Of a DNA stretch of 6,199 nucleotides, positions 1 to 5,056 are shown piece by piece. A model generated the notes under the pieces. The model made no database searches. It was given only the letters and a program-made list of their open reading frames with translations, and had not been told where the DNA came from. This DNA comes from Candidatus Hydrothermarchaeota archaeon (GTDB lineage: Archaea > Hydrothermarchaeota > Hydrothermarchaeia > Hydrothermarchaeales > BMS3B): the NCBI GenBank assembly GCA_015521945.1, contig WANG01000158.1, positions 1-6,199 of the forward strand, given 5' to 3'. Every line of letters begins with the position of its first letter. The first letter of the stretch is position 1. A program made the translations under genes and the position numbers.

Positions 1-417
1 ATGATAGCAGAGGCGCACGCCAGGGGTGAGAGCACCGCGGGGGTGCTGCTCAGGTGCTTAAGGTACGCTCTCGTCCTCTCCGGCGGGGTTGTGGGGTTCT
101 ACTGGGCATTCCCGGGTGTCGTGGTGGCTGTCTTCGGCTCAAGCTACGCCCCTGCGCTGCCCTTAGTGCTCCCTTACAGCGTAACCATGCTCCTCTTCTC
201 TGTCTCAGCCATCCTCCTGAACTACCACTTAGCAATACGCAACACTAAGTATGTGCTGCTGTTCTCGGGCTTCACCCTGCTGGAGGTCATCCTGCTGCTC
301 CTCTTCCATGCCACCCCCCTGCAGATGGTTCAGCTCATGCTGGGCGTTAACCTCGCCCTCGCAGCCTGCAGCCTGGTTTACACCCTGAGGGTCGTGCATG
401 GACAAGAAAGAGCTTGA
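1..417 (+). CDS. Polysaccharide/oligosaccharide flippase (MOP superfamily), C-terminal part
   Basis: The visible 138 residues are the C-terminal part of a multi-spanning membrane protein. The reading frame is open to the window edge, so the ATG at position 1 is probably internal and the gene is partial. About four hydrophobic segments can be seen, near residues 19-45, 53-77, 83-102 and 108-131. The opening 'EAHARGE' followed by a hydrophobic helix, and the 'FGSSYAPALPLV' stretch near residue 45, are typical of the C-terminal half of Wzx/RfbX-type flippases. These move lipid-linked sugars across the membrane for surface polysaccharide or protein glycosylation. The family is an inference from pattern, since the N-terminal half is missing. 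The stop overlaps the next gene by 20 bases, so the two are probably co-transcribed although their functions look unrelated. Confidence 0.7.
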   Translation: MIAEAHARGESTAGVLLRCLRYALVLSGGVVGFYWAFPGVVVAVFGSSYAPALPLVLPYSVTMLLFSVSAILLNYHLAIRNTKYVLLFSGFTLLEVILLLLFHATPLQMVQLMLGVNLALAACSLVYTLRVVHGQERA

Positions 418-1000
418 GATAGCCCTGCAGAGGTGCAGGGGGTTTGAGCATCCAAAGATAGAGCTGGAGCAGTACGAGACCCCCGCGGGAGTTGCAGCCG
501 AGATGCTCACCCTCGCCTGGCTCAGGGGTGACATCCAGGACAGGGTGGTGTACGACCTGGGCTGTGGAACCGGAAGGCTCGGCATAGGTGCAGCCCTCCT
601 GGGTGCCAGCAGGGTGGTGTGCGTTGAGATAGACGGGGAGGCGCTGCGCATAGCCAGGGAGAATGCGGGAAAATTTGCCATTGATAACATAGAGTTTATC
701 AGAGAGGACGTCAGAGGCATCTCAGGGAGAGCAGACACCGTGCTTCAGAACCCTCCCTTTGGGGTGCACCGCAGGGGTGCGGACAGGGTGTTTCTGAGCA
801 AGGCTGTGGAGATAGCGCCTGTGGTTTACTCCATGCACAAGCGCTCAACCAGGGATTTTGTGCTCCGCTACCTGAAGGAGCTGGGGTGCAGGGCAGCGGA
901 GCTTGTAGAGGTGGTGTTTGAGCTTCCCAGAAGCTATCAGTTCCACAGGAAGGAGAAGAAACCCGTGGATGTTGACATATACAGGATACTTGTTGAGTGA
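398..1000 (+). CDS. METTL5-like N6-adenine rRNA methyltransferase
   Basis: This 200-residue class I SAM-dependent methyltransferase has motif I DLGCGTG at residues 53-59, an acidic residue ending the next strand (VEID, 76-79), and the catalytic NPPFG at 118-122, typical of enzymes that methylate an exocyclic adenine nitrogen. The 'LEQYET' stretch at 23-28, just before the SAM fold, matches the EQYxT hallmark of the METTL5 group. Human METTL5 makes one m6A in 18S rRNA together with TRMT112. By family the archaeal protein should act on 16S rRNA, but the exact target here is inferred. Length is normal for the family. It starts inside the flippase gene and lies 13 bases upstream of csl4, so an RNA-metabolism operon effectively begins here. 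Reading it as a generic DNA N6-adenine methylase is less likely, because no target-recognition domain is present. Confidence 0.88.
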   Translation: MDKKELEIALQRCRGFEHPKIELEQYETPAGVAAEMLTLAWLRGDIQDRVVYDLGCGTGRLGIGAALLGASRVVCVEIDGEALRIARENAGKFAIDNIEFIREDVRGISGRADTVLQNPPFGVHRRGADRVFLSKAVEIAPVVYSMHKRSTRDFVLRYLKELGCRAAELVEVVFELPRSYQFHRKEKKPVDVDIYRILVE

Positions 1001-1006
1001 AGGAGG
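1001..1006 (+). promoter_or_regulatory. Shine-Dalgarno site for csl4
   Basis: AGGAGG lies directly after the stop of the methylase gene and 7 bases before the ATG at 1014. It is one of the strongest ribosome binding sites in the window, and it decides the csl4 start. The same frame stays open back to an ATG at 918, but those 32 extra residues lie entirely within the methylase coding sequence and do not resemble Csl4. Confidence 0.8.
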
Positions 1007-1013
1007 AAAGAGC

Positions 1014-1580
1014 ATGAAGAAGGCGGGAGAGTTTGTTGTTCCCGGCACGGAGCTGGGATTCAGCGAGGAGTTCATCCCCGGGAGGGGCACCTACGAGGAG
1101 GATGGTAAGATATTCGCCTCTCTTACGGGTGTGCTGAAGATAAACATGAAGGACCGCAGGATTGAGGTGGTGCCCCACACCACCGTACCAGAGCCCAGGG
1201 TGGGCGACATAGCGGTTTGCAGGGTTGTTGACGTGAAGCAGCAGTTTGCCCTGGTTAAGCTGCTGCGCCTGGTGCACACCACTCGTGAGCTCCCGGGAAA
1301 CGTGTACGGCACAATCCACATCTCCCAGCTCCGCCCGAACTACGTTCAGGACATAGACAGGGAGATAAAGGCGGGTGACATAGTGCTCGCCAAGGTGACC
1401 AACACCAGGCGCATACCCATAGCCCTGAGCATGGTGGACAAGCCCCTGGGGGCTATAAAGGCGTACTGCACCTCCTGCAACCTTCCCCTGAACCTGGAGG
1501 GCTCACGGCTGGTGTGCCCCAACTGCGGCAGGCACGAGAGCAGGAAGTACTCCTCAAACTACGGCAAGGGGATAATATAG
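1014..1580 (+). CDS. csl4: Exosome complex RNA-binding cap subunit Csl4
   Basis: Csl4 sits on the Rrp41/Rrp42 ring of the archaeal RNA exosome, a 3'-5' phosphorolytic RNA-degrading and tailing machine. There it binds RNA and recruits DnaG. The 188-residue protein shows the usual three parts: an N-terminal segment opening with the family-typical 'FVVPGTELG' (residues 7-15), a central S1 RNA-binding domain (about 60-140, including VGDIVLAKV-like repeats), and a C-terminal zinc ribbon with C152-x2-C155 and C168-x2-C171. All four zinc ligands are present. The start is set by the AGGAGG at 1001-1006. It is followed after 10 bases by rpoL, so exosome and RNA polymerase subunits are probably produced from one message. 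It ends in TAG. Confidence 0.95.
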   Translation: MKKAGEFVVPGTELGFSEEFIPGRGTYEEDGKIFASLTGVLKINMKDRRIEVVPHTTVPEPRVGDIAVCRVVDVKQQFALVKLLRLVHTTRELPGNVYGTIHISQLRPNYVQDIDREIKAGDIVLAKVTNTRRIPIALSMVDKPLGAIKAYCTSCNLPLNLEGSRLVCPNCGRHESRKYSSNYGKGII

Positions 1581-1590
1581 GTGGTGTGTG

Positions 1591-2073
1591 ATGGAGATAA
1601 GGGTGATGAGCGAGAGTGAGACGGTGCTGGAGCTGGAAGTTGCGGGAGAGGACCACACCTTCTGCAACCTGCTCAGGGAGGCGCTGAGCAGGGACCCCAG
1701 GGTGGAGGTCGCCTCCTACAGGATAGAGCACCCCCTGGTGTCCCAGCCGGTGGTGTTCCTGCAGGTGAAGGAGGGCGTGGAGGTGCCCAGAGAGGGTGAG
1801 AGGGAGGTTGAGCTCACCGCTGTCCCGGGCATAGGCCCAAAGCGCAAGGAGCAGCTTGAGGCTGCTGGAATAAAGAGCGCCAACATGCTGCTCTCGGCGG
1901 ATGCCAGAGAGCTGGCTGAGAAGTCGGGGATACCCGAGTCCATCATCAGGAGGTACATGGAGGATGCGAAGAAGCTTGACTACGGCATACCATCGCCTCC
2001 CCGCTTTGTGCTCAGGCAGGTGCTTGAGGGCATAAAGAAGGAGTTTGAGGAGCTTGAAGGTAAGGTGCCATGA
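1591..2073 (+). CDS. rpoL: RNA polymerase subunit L (Rpb11-like) with an internal helix-hairpin-helix insertion
   Basis: RpoL pairs with RpoD to form the assembly platform of archaeal RNA polymerase, the counterpart of the bacterial alpha dimer. Residues 1-60 are a clear RpoL: 'GEDHTFCNLLREAL' (19-32), 'DPRVEVASY' (35-43) and 'EHPLVSQPVVFLQV' (46-59). Residues 135-158 (SPPRFVLRQVL, then IKKEFEELEGK) fit the normal C-terminal dimerisation helix in register. Between them, where the family has only a short loop, lie about 70 extra residues. These hold a charged linker (61-74) and a helix-hairpin-helix module: 'VPGIGPKRKEQLEAAGI' (78-94), then 'ARELAEKSGI' (105-114) and a last helix to about 129. 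That pattern resembles the RadA/Rad51 N-terminal domain. Total length is 160 residues against about 90 for the family. ATG at 1591 is chosen because family members start with MEI; the adjacent GTG at 1588 is possible. The stop overlaps the next gene as ATGA. One uninterrupted frame argues against an assembly artefact. Identity as RpoL is certain; the insert's function is unknown. Confidence 0.93.
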   Translation: MEIRVMSESETVLELEVAGEDHTFCNLLREALSRDPRVEVASYRIEHPLVSQPVVFLQVKEGVEVPREGEREVELTAVPGIGPKRKEQLEAAGIKSANMLLSADARELAEKSGIPESIIRRYMEDAKKLDYGIPSPPRFVLRQVLEGIKKEFEELEGKVP

Positions 2074-2447
2074 GGCAGATGTACCCGCTGCTGGGGTTCA
2101 GGGCAGACTTCAGGGAGCTGTCAAGGCTGGGGGACGGGATAGTCAACCTCGCCTACTCCTTGGCGCTCTCAAGAGCCTCCGGCAGGGTCGCGGGGAGGAA
2201 GGTGCCCAACGCGGTTCTTGCGGAGGCTGTGAACCTCGCGGGGCTCAGGAGGCATGCGGAGAAGGGCACCAAGCACACCTTGGGCGACTTTGCAGAGAGC
2301 GTGGTGGCGGAGGCGGTGCTCCTGGGGCGCATGGGGCTTGAGGAGTGCGTTGAGGTGCTGGAGGAGGCGCTGAGGAGGGGGCACAGGGATGCCGAGGCTT
2401 TTGCGATTCTCCTCAGGAGGAGCTGGGAGGCTGTGAGAGATGGCTGA
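2070..2447 (+). CDS. RNase III-fold protein, archaeal Mini-III-like (no dsRNA-binding domain)
   Basis: The 125-residue, all-helical protein matches the small archaeal 'ribonuclease III family' proteins. 'LGDGIVNLAYSLALSRA' (20-36) corresponds to the RNase III signature LGDSVL, followed by the family-typical 'GRKVPNAVLAEA' (42-53) and a second acidic pair, D73-x2-E76, with the spacing of the catalytic D114/E117 of E. coli RNase III. D22 matches D45. The position equivalent to E41 is serine (S18), as in Mini-III type enzymes that also lack that glutamate. No dsRNA-binding domain is present. It probably dimerises and cleaves structured RNA such as rRNA precursors, but activity is inferred. Its start overlaps the rpoL stop by 4 bases and its end overlaps the Nudix gene by 8, so translation is likely coupled. 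Confidence 0.75.
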   Translation: MRQMYPLLGFRADFRELSRLGDGIVNLAYSLALSRASGRVAGRKVPNAVLAEAVNLAGLRRHAEKGTKHTLGDFAESVVAEAVLLGRMGLEECVEVLEEALRRGHRDAEAFAILLRRSWEAVRDG

Positions 2448-2877
2448 GTGCTTCTGCAGGTGCAGGGGGAAGCCTGCACCCGCGCTGGCGGTGGATGCGG
2501 TGCTCACGCTGGGGGAGCGCATACTGCTGATACGCAGGGGCAACGAGCCCTTCGCTGGCTCCTGGGCGCTCCCCGGGGGGTTCGTGGAGTGCGGGGAGAC
2601 GGTGGAGCAGGCGGTGGTGCGGGAGATAAGGGAGGAGACGGGGGTTGAAGCGGCGGTTGAGGGCATCCTGGGGGTGTACTCGGAGCCGGACAGGGACCCC
2701 AGGGGGCACGTGGTGAGCGTGTGCTTCGTGCTCAGGGGTGAGGGTGAGCCCGAGGCTGGAAGCGACGCCGCCGAGGTTGGGGTGTTTGAGCCCCGTGTGG
2801 CGGCTTCCCTGCCCCTCGCCTTTGACCACCGCAGGATAATAATGGACTACTTAGAGAGGGCTGGAAATGTTCTGTGA
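2440..2877 (+). CDS. Nudix hydrolase, probably ADP-ribose pyrophosphatase type
   Basis: Nudix enzymes split X-linked nucleoside diphosphates using divalent metal. A complete Nudix box (G-x5-E-x7-REUxEExGU) covers residues 47-69, with the metal-binding REIREE at 61-66. The strand before it, 'GSWALPGGFVECGE' (40-53), and the following 'YSEPDRDPRGH' (80-90) closely resemble archaeal ADP-ribose pyrophosphatases, which make AMP and ribose 5-phosphate from ADP-ribose. Substrate is therefore a reasoned guess; an RNA-cap or damaged-nucleotide substrate is also possible given the RNA-related neighbours. The N-terminus has a short CFCRC cluster (C4, C6, C8) that could be a metal-binding remnant. The 145-residue length is normal. 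GGGAGG at 2425-2430 fits as ribosome binding site, and the gene overlaps both neighbours. Confidence 0.9.
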   Translation: MAECFCRCRGKPAPALAVDAVLTLGERILLIRRGNEPFAGSWALPGGFVECGETVEQAVVREIREETGVEAAVEGILGVYSEPDRDPRGHVVSVCFVLRGEGEPEAGSDAAEVGVFEPRVAASLPLAFDHRRIIMDYLERAGNVL

Positions 2878-3175
2878 GTGTGGCGGGCTGATGCTTCCCA
2901 GGAACGGCAGGCTCGTGTGCACAAAGTGCGGAAGCGAGAAGGAGCTGGAGAACGAGGATGAGTACAGGATAGTGAGCCAGCAGGGGAGGAAGAAGAGCAA
3001 GGTGGTGGTGGTTGAGGAGGAGGTAAGAACCCTCCCCACCACCAGGGCTGAGTGCAGGAAGTGCGGCAACATGGAGGCTGAGTGGTGGCTGCTTCAGACG
3101 CGCAAGGCTGACGAGTCCGAGACCAGGTTCTACAGGTGCACCAAGTGCAAGTTCACCTGGAGGGAGTATCAGTAG
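2867..3175 (+). CDS. tfs: Transcription factor S (TFS), transcript-cleavage factor
   Basis: TFS is the archaeal TFIIS-like factor that enters the secondary channel of a stalled or backtracked RNA polymerase and stimulates cleavage of the nascent RNA. The 102-residue protein has both zinc ribbons: N-terminal C3/C5 and C18/C21, and C-terminal C63/C66 and C91/C94. The catalytic acidic loop is intact, with D82-E83 within QTRKADES, followed by the family-typical TRFYRCTKC. Length is standard. The Lys/Glu/Val-rich linker (41-53) between the ribbons is also usual. It begins inside the end of the Nudix gene (11-base overlap). It ends in TAG, with the next gene's GTG directly after it in the same frame. 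Co-occurrence with rpoL supports joint supply of polymerase parts and rescue factor. Confidence 0.95.
   Translation: MFCECGGLMLPRNGRLVCTKCGSEKELENEDEYRIVSQQGRKKSKVVVVEEEVRTLPTTRAECRKCGNMEAEWWLLQTRKADESETRFYRCTKCKFTWREYQ
3159..3164 (+). promoter_or_regulatory. Shine-Dalgarno site for the TIM-barrel gene
   Basis: GGAGGG inside the last codons of tfs lies 11 bases before the GTG at 3176. It supports that GTG as a real start even though the start directly follows the tfs TAG. The spacing is at the long end of the usual range, so the support is moderate. Confidence 0.5.
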
Positions 3176-3874
3176 GTGCTGTGCGCCGCTGACAGGGTGC
3201 TGGAGCTGAGCGGGGAGAAGGTGCTCGGGGTTTTTGAGGAGCTGGGGCTGTGCCTTGAGGCTGTGTTTATACGTGACCCTGAGCTGGTTGAGTGCTACTC
3301 CGTTGAGGTGGTGTCGGTTCAGGCTTACGACCTGCACTGGCTCAGCCTCGGGGCGGCTGACGAGGGGGTGAGGCGGCGAGCGGTTGAGCACGTGGCTGAG
3401 AGCATGCGCTTGGCTGCGGAGCTTGAGGCAGGGTATGTGGTTACCGTACCTGGGTACGGGGAGCACCCCCCGGGTGCCGCCGAGGTGTGCAGGCGCAGCT
3501 ACTTGGAGCTCAGGAGCCTCACCGCGGAGCTCGGGGTTACGGTGCTGATAGAGCCCCTCAGCCCGAAGCGCACCACCCTGCTTCCCTCGCTGCCTCGTGT
3601 GGCTGAGCTCTGCAGGGAGCTGGGGGAGGGCTTCGGGGTTCTTGCGGATACCATGCACGTGCTTGACTCCGGAGGCTCCCCCGAGGATATACGGGAGGTG
3701 GAGGAGGTCATGGAGGTGCACCTGCGGGGTGCGGGGGATACCCCTCCGGGGCCAGGGGAGATAGACTTCAGGCGGGTGCTCAGGGCTGGAGCTGTGCCGT
3801 GCATTGAGTACTCAAAGGGCAGCGTGGAGGAGCTCAGGGGGGCGGTCAGCTACCTGAGGAGCGTGCTCTTCTGA
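3176..3874 (+). CDS. Xylose isomerase-like TIM-barrel protein (sugar phosphate isomerase/epimerase or AP endonuclease family 2)
   Basis: The 232-residue protein has the ordered metal-site pattern of the AP-endonuclease-2/sugar-isomerase barrel: E126 in 'VLIEPLS', D158 and H161 in 'LADTMH', H182 in 'VHLRGAG', the loop 'GDTPPGPGEIDF' (187-198), and E211 in 'IEYS'. Such proteins bind two or three divalent metals and either isomerise sugars or cut DNA at abasic sites. Members cannot be assigned a substrate by eye. It is somewhat short (relatives are commonly about 260), and the first strand and helix are compact: 'MLCAADRVLE' is followed quickly by a helix. The start is GTG at 3176, because an in-frame stop (tfs TAG) lies directly upstream. 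It is the last gene of the rightward series, and its 3' end overlaps SRP19 on the other strand. Confidence 0.78.
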   Translation: MLCAADRVLELSGEKVLGVFEELGLCLEAVFIRDPELVECYSVEVVSVQAYDLHWLSLGAADEGVRRRAVEHVAESMRLAAELEAGYVVTVPGYGEHPPGAAEVCRRSYLELRSLTAELGVTVLIEPLSPKRTTLLPSLPRVAELCRELGEGFGVLADTMHVLDSGGSPEDIREVEEVMEVHLRGAGDTPPGPGEIDFRRVLRAGAVPCIEYSKGSVEELRGAVSYLRSVLF

Positions 3875-4130
3875 GCTCCTCACCCACCAGCCGCAGGAGC
3901 CTTGACTTCGGCATGCGCTTGTCCACCAGCACCCTCCCCTTAGGAGCCCACCACTCCGCCGGGTGCGCCGCCTGCTCCTCCACCTCGTACCCCAGCCCCA
4001 GCCTGTCAACCGCCCTGACGAGCTCCTCAAGCTCCGGTGAGGGCACCGCGAGGCTTCTGGGCACCCTCCTGCCCTCACGCCTTGAGTGCCTTGCGTCAAA
4101 GTAGCGTGGCCACAGAACCACTCTGCTCAT
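3846..4130 (-). CDS. srp19: Signal recognition particle 19 kDa protein
   Basis: SRP19 binds the helix 6 and helix 8 tips of 7S SRP RNA and prepares it for SRP54, which targets nascent membrane proteins to the Sec translocon. The 94-residue protein shows the family signatures 'VVLWPRYFDAR' (4-14), 'EGRRVPRSLAV' (19-29), 'HPAEWW' (56-61) and 'GRVLVDKR' (65-72), then a basic C-terminal helix. ATG at 4130 is chosen because archaeal SRP19 starts just before this VxWPxYxD block. The frame could be extended 12 codons to 4166 but those residues do not fit. The start lies 35 bases inside the end of hemD, with a G-rich stretch upstream as a weak ribosome site. Its last 29 bases overlap the convergent TIM-barrel gene. 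Confidence 0.93.
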   Translation of the reverse strand: MSRVVLWPRYFDARHSRREGRRVPRSLAVPSPELEELVRAVDRLGLGYEVEEQAAHPAEWWAPKGRVLVDKRMPKSRLLRLVGEELRRARSSGS

Positions 4131-4851
4131 CCAGCATCCCCCTGAGCAGCCTAAAGCACTCCTCAACTGTGTACCTTGCGGGCATTCGAGCGAGTATGCC
4201 CCGCCTCTCCAGCGCCTCCCTGGTGGAGGGGGCTATGGCAACCACGGGGAGCTTCCTGAGGTGCTCCACAGCCTCCGGTGCCACCCTGAGCAGGTGCTCC
4301 ACGCTCAGAGGCGAGGTGAAGACCACCCCCGCGAGCTCTCCCTTGGCTAAGTGCTCCATGAAGCGGTGCACGCTCTCAAGCCTCTCCGGCAGGCGGGTGT
4401 CGTAGATGTGCACCTCCACCACCTCGGCGAAGCTCCTGAGCCTCTCCGCCAGCTCCTCACCGCCCGCCGATGCCCTCGCGAGGAGCACCCTTGAGCCGGC
4501 GCCCACCTCCCTGAGCGCCTCGGCGAGGGCGGCGCCCCTGTACTCCTCAGGAACCAGAGAGGGGCTCACCCCCAGCCTGCGGAGCGCCTCTGCGGTCTTC
4601 GCACCCACGCAGGCGAGCCTGACCCTGGAGAGCTCCGCACCGAAGCAGCGGTGCATCACCTCCACCCCGTAGGCGCTGGTGAGCACCACCCAGTCGTACC
4701 CCTCAAGCTCCCCCACCTGCGCCCTTATCTCCTCACACCCCCTGGGGACAAGCTCAAGAACGTGGAGGGGCAGGAGCTCAAACCCGTAGCGCTCTGCAAG
4801 CTCCGAAGAGGTGCTCCTCTTCCCGAGGGGCAGGGTGAGAGCCACCTTCAT
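4096..4851 (-). CDS. hemD: Uroporphyrinogen-III synthase
   Basis: HemD closes hydroxymethylbilane with D-ring inversion to uroporphyrinogen III, the branch point to siroheme, heme, cobamides and, in methanogens, coenzyme F430. The 251-residue length is normal. The two-domain, internally similar layout is visible: 'VVLTSAYGVEVM' (55-66) with 'VGAKTAEALRRLG' (82-94) in one half, and 'VVFTSPLSVEHLL' (176-188) with 'AIAPSTREALERRG' (205-218) in the other. The family is poorly conserved, so this paired FTSxxxV and (I/V)GxxTxxAL-type pattern is the main support. It starts at an ATG directly after the Sec61 beta TAG in the same frame. No other tetrapyrrole gene is visible in the window. The 3' end overlaps srp19 by 35 bases. 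Confidence 0.88.
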   Translation of the reverse strand: MKVALTLPLGKRSTSSELAERYGFELLPLHVLELVPRGCEEIRAQVGELEGYDWVVLTSAYGVEVMHRCFGAELSRVRLACVGAKTAEALRRLGVSPSLVPEEYRGAALAEALREVGAGSRVLLARASAGGEELAERLRSFAEVVEVHIYDTRLPERLESVHRFMEHLAKGELAGVVFTSPLSVEHLLRVAPEAVEHLRKLPVVAIAPSTREALERRGILARMPARYTVEECFRLLRGMLDEQSGSVATLL

Positions 4852-5019
4852 CTACACGAACCCCATCTTAACCAGAAGCTCCAGCGCAAGCAGGGCGAGG
4901 GCTGCGTATATCACCTGCTCTGGCTTTAGCTTGAGCCCCCTGCCCTCCTCGTCCATGTACCTGACAAGCCCCGCCCCCGAGGCGGGCATGGCAACCTTGC
5001 GCCTCTTCCTCTTAACCAT
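4852..5019 (-). CDS. secG: Preprotein translocase subunit Sec61 beta (archaeal SecG)
   Basis: This 55-residue protein is the small peripheral subunit of the SecYE-beta channel in the cytoplasmic membrane. It has a basic start (MVKRKRRK), then 'MPASGAGLVRYMDEEGRGLKLKPE' over residues 11-34, which matches the archaeal family pattern (SSAGLxRYxDEE...KLKPE). One transmembrane helix follows at about 36-50. The frame is open up to 5085, but the upstream residues overlap the DUF354 gene and add an unlikely hydrophobic start, so ATG at 5019 is preferred. Its TAG stop abuts the hemD ATG in the same frame. Together with srp19 further along this strand it forms a protein-targeting pair with hemD lodged between them. 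Confidence 0.92.
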   Translation of the reverse strand: MVKRKRRKVAMPASGAGLVRYMDEEGRGLKLKPEQVIYAALALLALELLVKMGFV

Positions 5020-5045
5020 GCCTACCAGCCCCCAGAGTAACATTG

Positions 5046-5056
5046 GTAAACTAAAG
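5046..5056 (-). promoter_or_regulatory. Possible archaeal box A (TATA) for secG-hemD-srp19
   Basis: On the minus strand CTTTAGTTTAC is an isolated AT-rich block in GC-rich surroundings, centred about 32 bases upstream of the secG ATG. It spans the stop codon of the DUF354 gene. That distance would place a transcript start within a few bases of the ATG, giving a leaderless or short-leader message. The match to the TTTAWATA-type consensus is loose, and no BRE is clear. Confidence 0.25.

Noticed and set aside
660..705. AT-rich patch inside the methylase gene, considered as an internal promoter
   Set aside because: The bases encode the conserved stretch after motif I (Lys, Phe, Ile, Asn codons), and no start codon of another gene lies at a fitting distance.
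918..1013. Upstream extension of csl4 to an ATG at 918
   Set aside because: The added 32 residues come entirely from methylase coding sequence and do not resemble Csl4. The AGGAGG at 1001-1006 points to ATG 1014.
711..1319. A 202-codon open frame on the minus strand opposite the methylase and csl4
   Set aside because: The Ser/Pro/Cys-rich product has no recognisable motif, and both genes opposite it are certain.
1804..1980. The helix-hairpin-helix part of rpoL as a separate gene or a misjoined contig
   Set aside because: The frame is continuous, the RpoL N- and C-terminal parts flank it in register, and base and codon use do not change across it.
2732..3721. A 329-codon open frame on the minus strand
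   Set aside because: It lies wholly opposite the Nudix, TFS and TIM-barrel genes, which have unmistakable motifs. Its product is rich in His, Leu and Pro with no domain pattern. Long antisense frames are expected in GC-rich DNA.
4131..4166. Upstream extension of srp19 to an ATG at 4166
   Set aside because: The 12 added residues have no match to the SRP19 start and deepen the overlap with hemD. The family begins just before the VVLWPRYFD block.
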